Shown here: positions 11,980 through 23,396 of the stretch, in pieces
Layout of the letters: every line of letters begins with the position of its first letter
How positions within the stretch are numbered: the first letter of the stretch is position 1
Assembly: GCF_932274485.2 (NCBI RefSeq)
Contig: NC_065879.2
Span: forward strand, 60,347,459 to 60,411,458
DNA from: Patella vulgata
Lineage: Eukaryota; Mollusca; Gastropoda; Patellidae
DNA length: 64,000 bases
Direction: 5' to 3'
The notes under the pieces: generated by a model
What the model was told of the DNA's origin: nothing
The model's database searches: none
The model's input: only the letters and a program-made list of their open reading frames with translations
Position numbers and translations under genes: made by a program

Positions 11980-12126
11980 TGTTTTAAAGTGTATTGTGCA
12001 GGACTGGCCGTAATAAAGACAGCAAATTTGACGTAACAATTTATTAGGATGCCATGATAAAAAAAAGACCATAACAATAATGACGTCACGTTAAATTGAC
12101 AATGTTAAAGAGGCGATAACACTACA
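11980..12126 (-). repeat. 5' LTR of the gypsy fossil
   Basis: This 147-bp LTR is the partner of 5643-5789. The putative primer-binding site TGGTGTCAGAAATGG (11965-11979, minus) abuts it directly, and CAATA follows at 12127-12131. Confidence 0.9.
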
Positions 12127-12304
12127 CAATACCACCAAATACCACCCCAATATCGATACATACTGCCCAAAACTGCAACATAATGATGAAAAATGGGCAT
12201 ATTACTTGATTTGTTGGGGTTTTTTTTCAAAAATAGTGGGAGTGTACTTAAAATGCAATTACCGATGTCTGACTGTTCCATTTGCCTCCCTAAATCGCCC
12301 AAAA

Positions 12305-12370
12305 CTATGGAAGGGTATCGCTGCCAATATTAAATGCTCTGCTAAAATGTCTTTTGCATTGATTATATAC
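12305..12370 (+). mobile_element. Terminal fragment of the long-inverted-repeat family
   Basis: 'CTATGGAAGGGTATCGCTGC' and the ~45 bp that follow match the terminus of the element at 21199-23391. The match ends where the Tc1 element begins, so this copy was probably cut by that insertion. Confidence 0.65.
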
Positions 12371-12371
12371 T

Positions 12372-13770
12372 ATTCAAAAAAAGTAGGGGATATTTGATTT
12401 TGGGGGCATAATACTAAAATATGCAAATGACTACGAAAAAAGTCACTATAGAACCTAACAGAAGAAACATTTCCAGTTACATGTGACGCCCAAACACACC
12501 AATAGCTACCGCATGGAATGCAGGTGATGCTTGGGATCATCATGGGGGTCCAACCCAAGATTTGCACGACTCTGACTTTGAATGTTACAGTCATTGTGGC
12601 ATTGAATTCCAGGGTGGAAACATCAGTTTAATTGTTTTAGTGACCAGAAAACAAATTTTGATATGCGTCGGCTTACCCAAAATGAAAGGTTACGTGCCCT
12701 TGGCATGCTACAGATCGGCACAACACAGGCGGTTGTGGCGCGGACGATGAATGTTTCTCAGTCTGTCATAAGCAGGCTATGGTCCAGATACCGTGATACA
12801 CAATCTGTACAGGACAGACCACGCTCAGGTCGACCAAGGGCGACAACTCAAGCCCAGGATCGATTTATCCGTACCTTGGCCTTGAGAAATCGTGTCATCA
12901 CAGCAAATCAGATCAGCGCTCGTCTTCAAACAGACACTGGTTAAGAGTGAGTGGCCAGACGATTCGGAATCGACTGCATAGGGGTCACCTTCGCGCCCGA
13001 CGTCCTCGCGTGATCCCTTGTTTGAGAGATCATCACATTCAGGCAAGACGTCGTTGGTGTAGGGATCGTCAACACTGGGATAATCGACGCTGGAGCAATG
13101 TGATGTTTTCAGATGAGTCAAGGTTCACTGTTGATTTTTTGGACAGACGTAGGAGGGTGTGGCGTCGTCGAAACGAGCGCTTCCAAGACGTTAACGTCAT
13201 CAGACATGATCGATTTGGGGGTGGTTCTGTTATGGTGTGGGGAGGCATCACTGTTGCTGGAAGAACGGCTTTACATGTTGTTGCAGGGCGTGTTACAGGC
13301 CAGTACTACCGGGACAACATCTTGGCAGTCCATGTTGTGCCGTTCGCACGACGTCATGGCCGCCGTTTCATCTTCCAGGATGACAACGCAAGATGTCACA
13401 GGGCCAGGATCGTTACAGGTTACCTCCAACAACAGAACATCACCACATTACCTTGGCCAGCACTGAGTCCCGACCTCTCCCCCATCGAGCATGTCTGGGA
13501 CATGCTTGGGCAGAGGTTACGTCAACGTCAACAACGTCCTGCCAATGTCCAAGAACTTGCTGCTGCGTTGCAACAGGAATGGGACAATCTGGACCAAAAT
13601 GACCTTAGACGTCTCATTAGGAGTATGCCACATCGGATCAATGCTTGTTTGGCAAACAGAGGAGGATTTACCCGTTACTGACTTGGTTGTGATGCTGTGG
13701 TAACTTTGCTGTTTGACCCCGGCAATGTTATCGGAAACGGGGGTTAGCTCGGGACAGGAAAGTCGCGCCA
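12372..13770 (+). mobile_element. Tc1-family DNA transposon, near-complete
   Basis: This contains a Tc1-type transposase (12663-13681) with ~290 bp of 5' flank and a short 3' flank. The left end probably lies at the 'CTATTCAAAAAAAGTAGGGG' stretch near 12372, inside the fragment at 12305-12370. I do not see the matching right terminal inverted repeat, so the right boundary is approximate and that end may be lost. Confidence 0.7.
12663..13681 (+). pseudogene. Tc1-like DD34E transposase, one frameshift
   Basis: The first frame (12663-12944) has the paired helix-turn-helix DNA-binding half: 'MRRLTQNERLRALGMLQIG', 'VVARTMNVSQSVISRLWSRY' and a GRPR linker ('DRPRSGRPRATT'). The second frame (12947-13681) has the catalytic half: 'MFSDESRF' (Asp 1), 'IFQDDNARCHRA' (Asp 2) and 'PWPALSPDLSPIEHVWD' (Glu), with 34 residues between the second Asp and the Glu, the Tc1 spacing. 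Together they make about 339 residues, normal for the family. The halves are in different frames. The join at 'ACTGGTTAAGAGTGAGT' (about 12938-12953) lacks one base compared with the family pattern 'TGVRVS'. Apart from that frameshift the gene looks whole, so the copy is fairly young. Confidence 0.9.
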
Positions 13771-16700
13771 CGCTGAATATCGATAGGTTCGTCCTCTGAT
13801 GACCCTAATGCTTCACACTAAATTTGTAGCCTCTATCGCGTACTTTCTTCGCCCCAATGCTTCCCACACACAAACTACAAACGCATATTATATCAAATCA
13901 AACAAGATCAAATACGTATTTAAATGTTTCTTAAATAAGGTCAATGGCGTATGTTCGCTAATATTTTTAGATAATTTGTTCCAGAGAAGAGGGCTTGAAC
14001 ATCAAATGAACGATTGCCAAAATAAAATGCAGATTATATGGGAGTAATATGAAAGGGTAGCTTGTTTTGAGTTATTAACCTAGCTACAGAATCTTGCACT
14101 CGCAGTTTATTCATTAATACATTAGGAACACTGGAGAATAAATAATTGAAATTACCTTGTCTTGGCCTAACAAATGAATAGATTCAGGTTTTCGTGACAT
14201 ATTTTCAAATTTCTCTTGTATAATAGTAATACACGTACATATATCTAAGATTCCATATGTTCATCGAATACAGAATGCTGACTAATGAAGATGGAGTAAT
14301 AGGACTGTCACCTATGAAAATCAACTTATTTGATGTCAATTCTAGACTAAAATATTTTATTTCCTAATCTGTGTATAATCTCCATAATGGCTGCCAATAA
14401 CTTAATCAATTACAATAGAAAAATACGGATAAAATTCCAAATTGATTTTCGACTGACGACATTGAAACAATTCTAAAATATAAATTATTTGAAGTGGCAG
14501 CATTTTATCATAACTGAATGAATAACAACGACTTTTATTGGATAAAGGGAGAATACAATTGACCCATATTACAGGAATAGTCTCATCAATCGATTACTAA
14601 ATATGGATTGTGTTTTATTCTATCATATATAATTTAATAGTCCGTTAGATCCATGATTGTGAGAGAAAAAGAAACACGAAATCAGAAAAAATGGGCAAAT
14701 TTGCATAAAAATCTAATTGCCAATATCATCAACCTACCTAACAAAGCGAAAGCCAGACGCCAGACGATGCTAATTCAAAGCCACAATATAAGAACTCAAA
14801 GTAACTGTACTATAAAAATACAAAATGCTCTGCAAAATAAAGTATGTGTTTTTATTTTTTTAGAGAGCCTGGTTTCCGTCTACTAAGAATAGAATGCCGT
14901 ATACACTTGTGGTACCGAGGGCTTTACGAGAAATAATGGCCTCTTCTCACCTACTAGATTGGCTAGATTGAAATCTCAGGATGGAAATTTCCGCCGATGA
15001 TTTGATTTAGGTCCAGTCATGAAAAATTGACAAAAGTTATTCCAGTATGATGAGATAACTAGAATTAATTCCAGAGTTTTGTTCTAGACTAAATCAATTA
15101 TTTCCGAGATTTGTCTACTATTTTTCTTGTAACAAATTAAATATAGTCTGTGTAGTATAATCATTATTATTAGACTATAATTCTATAAATAAATATCTAT
15201 TACTTATCCAAATTTTAGTATAAAAACTATAGTCATTCTTTTATAATAACTAAAGATTCGACTCCAAAATTTGTCCACTTACTGGACAAACCCCCAGGCC
15301 TTAACCCTGGACAACGCTGATGCTTTACCCATATTCGCTTCAAGTGCAATACAAGAAATATGAGTTATGGACCGATTCTGATATCTAATCTTGTTGTAAT
15401 TACACTACTGGCTACAAGCCAGTCTTCAAATTAGTGGTCAATTCATCGCTTGTCTCTAATCAAATTATTATTTATAACTGTGCCCAGGCGATCAAATTGT
15501 ACTTATATTTTTAATAATAACGATTCACGATTATTAAGCCTACATCTATAGACGAATTTAATTACACGATGTCGAGTCAAAATGTCCGCCTTGCAATTGT
15601 TATAGTAATTATAATTTTTAGTCTCTAAATATTATGTAGAATTATACCACCATAAACTCAAGTAATATGCAATACCACAGCAGTGTTTGTGAGCTCCTAA
15701 AACGAGAAACGGTATCAGGTATCACATGCACGATACTCGTATTACTGGAGTTATAGTTTGAAGGTTAATTCTAACTTTGTAGAAGATAAACTCCGGGTTA
15801 ATTCTTCGAATTGAAATGGAGTTTAACATCCTACTTTCGACAATCACTGATAAGGATGACATCAATGCGACTTAATGAGCCACAAATATTAACATTTTTC
15901 CTCTGACAAATTAAATTCTAAAACATGCTTTTATGCATTAGAAAAATAAATAATGACGTTTGACGTATTTGTAGGTAAAAATTATTTCCTATTTAGTGTA
16001 AATGGGTATTAAAATGAGTAAAAGGCTCCATTCCGCCCGAACCAGTAAGGCCTTAAAGGACAATATTGGTGTCAATCATAATTACATATGTGATAGAACT
16101 GGTTAAATACATTCCAAATATAATTTTAACAAACTGCGTAAACTGTATTTCCCCATTGACAACTTACACTTTTTGCCTTCGGTGTCATTTACCACGCTTC
16201 TAACAAGAAGCGGATATTTATCATTCTATGTACAGAAACATTGTGAGATTTTGAATTCGTTTTGTGGTTAAATGTTTTTATGGTTCTATCCCTAACCATC
16301 ACTAGCATCGTATCCAATTGTTTTCACTATTCCAAATACTGAGTAAGGCATATAGCTAACTGAACTAACCAAAATGTGCAATACCAAAAGACATTTACAC
16401 TTCTAGAAATATTAGATACCAAAATGGCTATGGAAACAGATTTGACGATTGTCAATGTCTTTTTGTGATTTCCGATCGCGTGCAATATCGCCTTAATAAC
16501 ATTAGTTGACTAAACTCGCCATAGAAAGTCACGTCATTATCAATATTGTTTTCATCTCTGATTAAGTTTAGGGCACAAGTACCGGCTTTGTGTTGTATTA
16601 TTAACTTTCTATCGATCTTAGACTTTGAAATCCAGATAATAATTACAGTTAACATTTTCTCTTTTTTTTCTACTGGTTTCCTTCTCAACAATATTGAAGC

Positions 16701-17725
16701 TTTAATCCGGTGTCGCGGTTTGACTCGGTGCCCGGCTTGGCTAGGTAATTTACTTTTATTGGTTGCAATAAAAGCGACAACAGTTCTGAGATTTTTGCAA
16801 GTAAAATAGCAGACATATTTAATATGCATTACAGTAAAATAATACGTATATAATGAAATGCATTAAACAGTTTGATCTTTGAAAAACTCTAAAGCTGAGT
16901 CATTCATACAGCCAATGAAAGATGATAAATAAATTCTCGTCTGTTATAAAACAGGATCCATGTGAACACATGAAATTAAATAGATACGTTAATGGTGATA
17001 CTTCACCCGAGTCAAAGCAGGTATCGAAAAAAAACCTCGACACCAGCCCGTGATTAGTCAAGTTTTACCTAGCAACCCGTTAAGCTCAATTTCTCACTGA
17101 AACTATAAACAAAATAATCCTATTATAGTTGCAGATCAAATGAAAATATTAACCATGGTATGGTAATAAAAATAAATGAATATTTCCTACGCCACTGTGT
17201 AAGGGTGCATTGTTATTAAAGAATATCCTGAAATCGTCACGGTTTAGAAACGATATGCACCATCTAATGACCGTTTTCTTTATTTAAATTTAATTAGTAT
17301 TCCTTAGAAGTTACTTTAGACGATTAACAAAAACAACAACAAAAGTGGGTTACACGTCATTTTGGGCACCAATGCTCGTGAATAGTAATGAATTATAATT
17401 CAATCATCACCTAATGGACTTAGAGAAAAGCAGATGGCGGAAAGAAATCACTGAACAGTAATAGTAACTTTAGATGGAAATAACACCCATTATACCTGAT
17501 CGATAGAACAAGTCTAGGACCAATATAACTACTGTTATTGCATATGATCTAAAGGTATATATATTGTCTCTTTTAGTCGGAAGCATTGTGCCTTTAAGCG
17601 ATATGATATTTATTTTTTAAAGGGATGCTTGGCTATAATAGATAATAATAATATATTTTGCGTCAAGTTTCATTCTAATATCTTCAATGACAAAACAAAC
17701 CGTGAAGCAGGGTTACATTTCATAT
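13771..17725. other. Unassigned non-coding DNA
   Basis: About 4 kb of AT-rich sequence without a gene I can support. Open frames at 13799-14047, 14653-14886 and 16452-16829 have skewed, non-protein-like composition and no splice or start context. Confidence 0.4.
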
Positions 17726-17731
17726 CCCGAT

Positions 17732-18373
17732 AGGTGTATTCCCACGAAGGCGCAGTTACAGCGCGTGACCAAAATTAATCCTTCCCACGAAGGCACAGAT
17801 ATCGACTTGTCGGCTTTCGTTTGAAGAGAGGCATGTTGCTATTAGGATCCAATTAAGGGCGTTAAAGATTTTATGAATTTATGTTCACTCTGAACCAACA
17901 ACACTCTGGAAGGATGGCATGCAAGAATGAAGAAGATAGTTGGAAAAGCCCATCCGAATGTTTTTGAAATGATCACATTTTTCCAACAAGAACAAAATAT
18001 TAACTACCAAGGAAGAGATATAAATATGCTCAAATCCAAAGCCAGCTCCAGGAATTAAAAGGAAGACACGAGGAAGAGAAATTTACTTTAGTCGAGTATT
18101 TAGACAGGGTGTCTTATTTGGCGAAATTAAATTAATTTTTGTTATAGTGTAGTTATGTTTTCATTTCTTATGCCAAAAATGATTCTAAAATGTTGGTTAA
18201 TTAGTTACATTGGGGATTATGAAAGTGTAAATTCTTATCATAACAATCTATAACACCATTGTTACAATTTTAATCCATTTTAATCCCTAGGAGCTGGATT
18301 CCCGCGAAGTCGTCGAAAACGACCTCGTTAAATCCGTTACGGTCAATAACTGCGCCTTCGTGGGAATAAACCT
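17732..18373 (+). mobile_element. Mutator-like (MULE) deletion derivative
   Basis: A 642-bp element with near-perfect 27-bp terminal inverted repeats. Both ends carry CCCACGAAGGCGCAGTTA, preceded by AGGTGTATT on the left and AGGTTTATT on the right. It is flanked by the direct repeat CCCGAT (17726-17731 and 18374-18379), which extends to CCCGATAG (8 bp, the length typical of MULEs) if the boundary is drawn two bases in. Inside is a 54-codon remnant of a MULE-type transposase C-terminus (17894-18058). The rest of the transposase is gone. Confidence 0.75.
17894..18058 (+). pseudogene. MULE transposase C-terminal remnant
   Basis: The frame reads 'TNNTLEGWHARMKKIVGKAH' followed by 'PNVFEMITFFQQEQNINYQG'. 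The 'LEGWH..HPN...I..FQ.EQ' pattern is the hallmark C-terminal end of animal MULE/FLYWCH-type transposases. The frame closes at a TAA shortly afterwards. No catalytic residues remain, and the terminal inverted repeats lie about 160 bp upstream and 315 bp downstream. This is internal residue of a non-autonomous element. Confidence 0.65.
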
Positions 18374-18379
18374 CCCGAT

Positions 18380-18840
18380 AGACAGCCCTCCAACATGTAA
18401 TCAATTATGTGATCAAAATCATAAATGTGGGTTGACCGGCTCGAATTTTTACTAAGTGAGATCTAATGAACCAATAGTGAAAATATTTTACCTTTTCATT
18501 GACAATTCTCCAAATGGAATTACGTTTACCTCCCGATAATTCCGATTTAAACTCATTAATATTCATGGAACCTATCCGAAAATCAAAATCCAAACTCTTT
18601 TCTTTTATTCCAGACAAAACAGTAAACAAAATAAAATATTGAATTGGGTTCATATGATGTGTTATTTCGATTATTAAGAATGCGTTTGCGAGAGAACCAT
18701 GCAGGGACCGGCACATGGTGGGTGACCGATTTTCACCATTTTTTTTTATGTATGATGGGTAACCCCTCCAAACCCCACTGCCACAATTTTAGATCAATCG
18801 AACCATTTTTAGAGTGTAGAAAAAAATTATAAATTTTAAG
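18380..18840. other. Unassigned DNA between MULE and SINE-A
   Basis: No gene or repeat recognised. It ends in ATAAATTTTAAG, the target duplication of the adjacent SINE. Confidence 0.4.
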
Positions 18841-19123
18841 AGAGAGAGAGAGAGAAATGGGGTTTAACGTCCACTCGACACAAACTAGGTCATTTCGGGA
18901 CTAACATATGGTTTAATTTTATTTCAATAATTCGCTTGCGCGTAGGGGTCTTTAGCAGTGGGAGGAAACCGGAGGACCCGGAGAAAACCCACGAGGTTGG
19001 ACAGGCGACCCTACTCCTTGTCACGTACAACCGGGGATTCGAAACCACACCAGTCGACTCAATGACAGACTTTATGATACAGCGCGCGCACGCTAACCAT
19101 TCAGCCATCCAACCCCCCCCCCC
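18841..19123 (-). mobile_element. SINE-A, full-length copy
   Basis: Read on the minus strand, it begins with a poly-G start and a tRNA-like promoter head. The A-box-like part is 'TGGCTGAATGGTTAGC' and the B-box-like part is 'GGTTTCGAATCCC'. The conserved central domain 'TTTTCTCCGGGTCCTCCGGT' follows, then the tail 'GGACGTTAAACCCCATTTCT' and a (CT)n end. It is flanked by the 12-bp target duplication ATAAATTTTAAG (18829-18840 and 19124-19135), which supports LINE-driven insertion. Confidence 0.9.
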
Positions 19124-19135
19124 ATAAATTTTAAG

Positions 19136-21193
19136 ACCGAAAAAAGCCAAAAAAACATCATTTTCAGACCACTTTTCAGTTATCGCTTACAACTAAACTA
19201 CGGCGAGTAGATTAATGACACTTTATAGGGTAGCAGATATGGTTTGTGAGTATACATTCTGAAAGTTTGATGGACTTTCATCTAGCGTTTTTTGGTATAG
19301 GGACTTAGTGCTGCAAGGTACCAAAATAGCTCAATTTAGGTATGTCATTTTATTTTATCTATATCTCACCCACTGCGGGATTAAGTATTTTTTTGGAATG
19401 CTGACTAAAAAGGCAATGATCTATAGTATTAAGATCAAGATAAAATTGGGTGGCACTCGACCCGTTTAGTAGTAAATAATTTCCATTTTTGTTCAAAAAT
19501 AACGACTTTCAACAAAAATGACGAAAAATAAACCGTTTTATTTACACACTGAAAAGTGTGACATGGCACTGGAAACCAAATTACCGTGGGTTTCTGTTCC
19601 ATTAAGAGCAAGCCATAATAAAAATAGAAATAAACAAATAAATATAAACGCGTTATATACTTTCATCAAATGCCAAAAGAGCTGTTCTTGGTAAATACAA
19701 TTAATATCTCTAGACTATTTTTCAACATTTTATTAATTCAGCAATATAATCTCATAATCTAGTAGAAGGATTATGAATTTTTGAACAGCAAATCGTTAAA
19801 AAGTAAATAGTTTAGTAGTCATATACAACTGTCTATACTTGACAAACGAATCCAGCGATATTTCAAAAAGACAAAAACAAATAGTACATGAGAGTAAGAT
19901 CACTATTGTTCCATACGACCCGCAGTGTTTCGTTTGATTAGACCTAATCACACTCAACACTGCCGGAATGAAAGCAAATTTCTGTTCCAAATTATGACTG
20001 GTCAATAGTCCGATTAACACCCAATACCTAACTGCGTAACAATATCATTCGGGTTTAAACAGAGTTCCAAATATGTTTACATAACGTTACGTCATGATTC
20101 ACGAAATTTATTACGCCAAATTAACCAGTGGATAGCAGAATATTGCAGAAAAACTAATTGTGTGACAAACGAGGCTATCAAAACGGCTACAATGTAAACA
20201 CTACTGATTGGAGGCGAACAATACTTTCACCGTTTTTAATACCTTAAATCACTGTCCAAAGTTTTAGGGCAGACCCCAGATTAAACAAAAGACTGTACTT
20301 AGGGGCGATTTGATTGAAGGGGAAGAATAGACACACTCCCTCAAGAACGTAAATATCAGAAGTCAATCCAGCAATGACCAGAGCGGAATTTCTAAGGCTA
20401 TTGTTTCAGGAATATGCTATCGTAGTTTCTTTCAGATAACTGGCTACTAAAGCGCATTTTATTTGTGCAAAAGACTGGAAAATGAACAGCTGATTTCGGC
20501 CGCCATATTGGATGCTGGAGTGCAAATCTAACTTCGGCCTAAATCCACGGGGTTGTACAGGCGACCCAACCCCTTGTCACGTACAACTGAGGAGGAACGG
20601 ATGTTGGAGACCAATGACATTCTGGAGATTGGTCGGATCATGAAGTCTTTCTTGGTCAAGATAATTTTTTACAGTAACCTTAATAAAGGGCAGCGTCCCA
20701 CTTTTAGGACATAGTCTCAAAAATAAAATATACATTGAATATAGTAATATAATGAGTATTTATTAGCCATAAGAATGTGTCTTGATAACTTGTATTTGCA
20801 TAAGGTTAGATAATTTGCTTGAAAACGATATCTGTATGTGTATCGAAACGTAGCATGTTAATAAATTCAGAAGTAGTATATCCATATAAGTGTGTTTTAT
20901 TTTTAGTGAAATCTATTTCTATATGTCTTATAAGGATTCCTATTCTTATTTCTCATTATTAAAAGTATTAATAAACGTAATAAAATACAAAAATTGAATA
21001 CACGAGTTATATCACAATGGCGTAAGTAGCAAAATATTGTATAAATGAAACTAATATAATGTTCAAGATACAAGTTGATTATTCATATCGATTAACTTAG
21101 TCATATTCTTAACTAAGCTAATTTCTTTAAATTGGTTAAAAATAAAATTGTGAATTTTTAAATGATTTTATGTCTTGATTTGTTTGTGGGGTG
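19136..21193. other. Unassigned DNA with one small SINE-A shard
   Basis: About 2 kb of AT-rich sequence without a recognisable gene. A short SINE-A piece (minus strand, 'CACGTACAACTG' and the preceding 40 bp) lies at about 20540-20592. Confidence 0.45.
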
Positions 21194-21351
21194 ACAATCT
21201 ATGGAAGGGTATCGCTGCCAATATTAAATGCTCTGCGACAATATCGTTTTCATTGATTATATGTAAAAAGTACAATGTACAAAGTCCTAATACCGATATT
21301 GATAAAGTCAAAATACCTCTAAGGCAAGAATTAAATGTAAAACGTCAAATG

Positions 21352-21986
21352 TTAAGTGTTAAATGACAAATGTTTTGTGGGAAAATGCTTTTTTTTGGCG
21401 TGTCTACATTTTACATTTCTCTCATTACATTTTACATTTGTGCTCTGCCACATCCCATTTGTCCTTCACGCTTTCTACATAGCAACTTTCGCACAGCATC
21501 AACTTGCATATGCAAATGTAGGATATCATGTGACTTATTAACATATATGGAAACCCGGCACAAGCACACTATAAGGATATTCACCGCACGACAAAAGAAA
21601 TCAAGCTGGCACACCATAAGAAACTATCTAGACGACCGTGCGTAATTTTGAATGTGCCAGAAAATAATTGATAGATTCAAGCAGCCAAAGAAACATACTT
21701 TCCAGTAATTTATAACACAATAACTGGAATTTCGTATTAATACCCGTATTTTTATATTTTAAACACCCCCATTCTTTCCGGTCTCTCTATAAACAGAGTT
21801 GAGTAGCCTACTTTGATCCATTTAAAAAAACAACAATATATAAGCATTGTGCCCAACAAATAAATAATATATCTAAAGAGAGGAATGACTATACATCTTT
21901 TAGTATGGACATAGAGAATTTTTGATTAAGCCTTGTATCTTTATTTTAGTTTAGTTTAGTCCCCCCCCCCTTCCTTCACTTCAACT
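21352..21986 (+). repeat. 635-bp tandem duplication, first unit
   Basis: Every stretch I compared is identical between this unit and the next, including a run of ten C and identical open frames. The junction shows a short TTAA/TTTAA microhomology. Part of the unit is the inner section of the left inverted repeat. Confidence 0.9.
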
Positions 21987-22621
21987 TTAAGTGTTAAATG
22001 ACAAATGTTTTGTGGGAAAATGCTTTTTTTTGGCGTGTCTACATTTTACATTTCTCTCATTACATTTTACATTTGTGCTCTGCCACATCCCATTTGTCCT
22101 TCACGCTTTCTACATAGCAACTTTCGCACAGCATCAACTTGCATATGCAAATGTAGGATATCATGTGACTTATTAACATATATGGAAACCCGGCACAAGC
22201 ACACTATAAGGATATTCACCGCACGACAAAAGAAATCAAGCTGGCACACCATAAGAAACTATCTAGACGACCGTGCGTAATTTTGAATGTGCCAGAAAAT
22301 AATTGATAGATTCAAGCAGCCAAAGAAACATACTTTCCAGTAATTTATAACACAATAACTGGAATTTCGTATTAATACCCGTATTTTTATATTTTAAACA
22401 CCCCCATTCTTTCCGGTCTCTCTATAAACAGAGTTGAGTAGCCTACTTTGATCCATTTAAAAAAACAACAATATATAAGCATTGTGCCCAACAAATAAAT
22501 AATATATCTAAAGAGAGGAATGACTATACATCTTTTAGTATGGACATAGAGAATTTTTGATTAAGCCTTGTATCTTTATTTTAGTTTAGTTTAGTCCCCC
22601 CCCCCTTCCTTCACTTCAACT
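21987..22621 (+). repeat. 635-bp tandem duplication, second unit
   Basis: Direct copy of 21352-21986 with no difference noticed. This is either a very recent duplication or an assembly artefact. Confidence 0.9.
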
Positions 22622-23396
22622 TTAATCTTATTTTGTAAAGTTAAGCAAATATGAATGTGCCAGAAAATTATTTGCATATTTGAAAAGAGCAATCAGTGAT
22701 ACTTAACATGGTATCTGGAATTTCGTATTTAGACCAGTATTTTTACTTGAATACCCCTTTAATAGTGTGATATTTATTGAATTTAAATTATGAACATACG
22801 ATTGTACCAGAAAACTATTTACATATTTACAAACAGAAATGAATGCGATTTTCACTAATATGTAACATGATACCTGAAATTTCATATTTGGAAATTGCAC
22901 AGCCGACCCCCCCCCCCCCCCGTAATCATCATAAAGTGCCATCCAAAGTGTCAAGGTGAGTAAATTTTTATTGTGTGCTAGGCTGATTTCCTGTTATAGT
23001 GTCGCGAATATCCTTGTTCTGGCTTATAGTGTGCCAGGTTTCCGTATATGTTAATAGGTCACGTGATATCCTACATTTGCATATGCAAGTTGATGCTGTG
23101 CGAAACATGCTATGTAGAATGCGTGGAGGACAAATGGGATGTGGCAGAGAGCAAATGTAAAATGTAATGAGAGAAATGTAAAATGTAGACAAGTCAAAAA
23201 AAGCATTTTCCCACAAAACATTAGTCATTTAACACTTAACATGTGACGTTTTACAATTAACTGTTGCCTTAGAGGTATTATGACTTTATCATTACCGGTA
23301 TTATGACTTTGTACATTGTACTTTTTACATATAATCAATAGAAAAGACATTGTAGCAGAGCATTTAATATTGGCAGCGATACCCTTCCATAACAAT

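Larger units (their letters stand above)
5643..12126 (-). mobile_element. Ty3/gypsy LTR retrotransposon fossil
   Basis: This minus-strand element has two 147-bp LTRs and is flanked by a perfect 5-bp target duplication, CAATA, at 5638-5642 and 12127-12131. Its order on the minus strand is: 5' LTR, a primer-binding site TGGTGTCAGAAATGG directly abutting it, a gag frame, a zinc knuckle, a protease/RT region, an RNase H-proximal remnant, a pol C-terminal tail, a polypurine tract (5790-5801) and the 3' LTR. The two LTRs differ at roughly a tenth of positions, so the insertion is old. It is broken in many places (more than five) and incomplete. It has also been invaded by a BEL/Pao element, SINE pieces and a minisatellite. 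Confidence 0.9.
21199..23391. mobile_element. Long-terminal-inverted-repeat (foldback-like) element
   Basis: The left end CTATGGAAGGGTATCGCTGC is mirrored at the right end (TTATGGAAGGG on the minus strand). The inverted homology runs inward for roughly 430 bp on each side, through 'GCACAGCATCAACTTGCATA' and 'CATATATGGAAACCCGGCAC'. A 5-bp direct repeat ACAAT flanks it (21194-21198 and 23392-23396). No transposase is visible, so it would move only with help from elsewhere. The centre holds a 635-bp tandem duplication. Superfamily unknown. Confidence 0.75.

Noticed and set aside
16452-16829. 125-codon minus-strand open frame
   Set aside because: Composition is not protein-like, no recognised motif, no splice or promoter context, and a similar-length frame overlaps it on the other strand.
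18841-19123. tRNA gene in the SINE head
   Set aside because: A and B boxes are present but there is no cloverleaf or acceptor stem; it is a SINE promoter, and the same holds for all other SINE heads.
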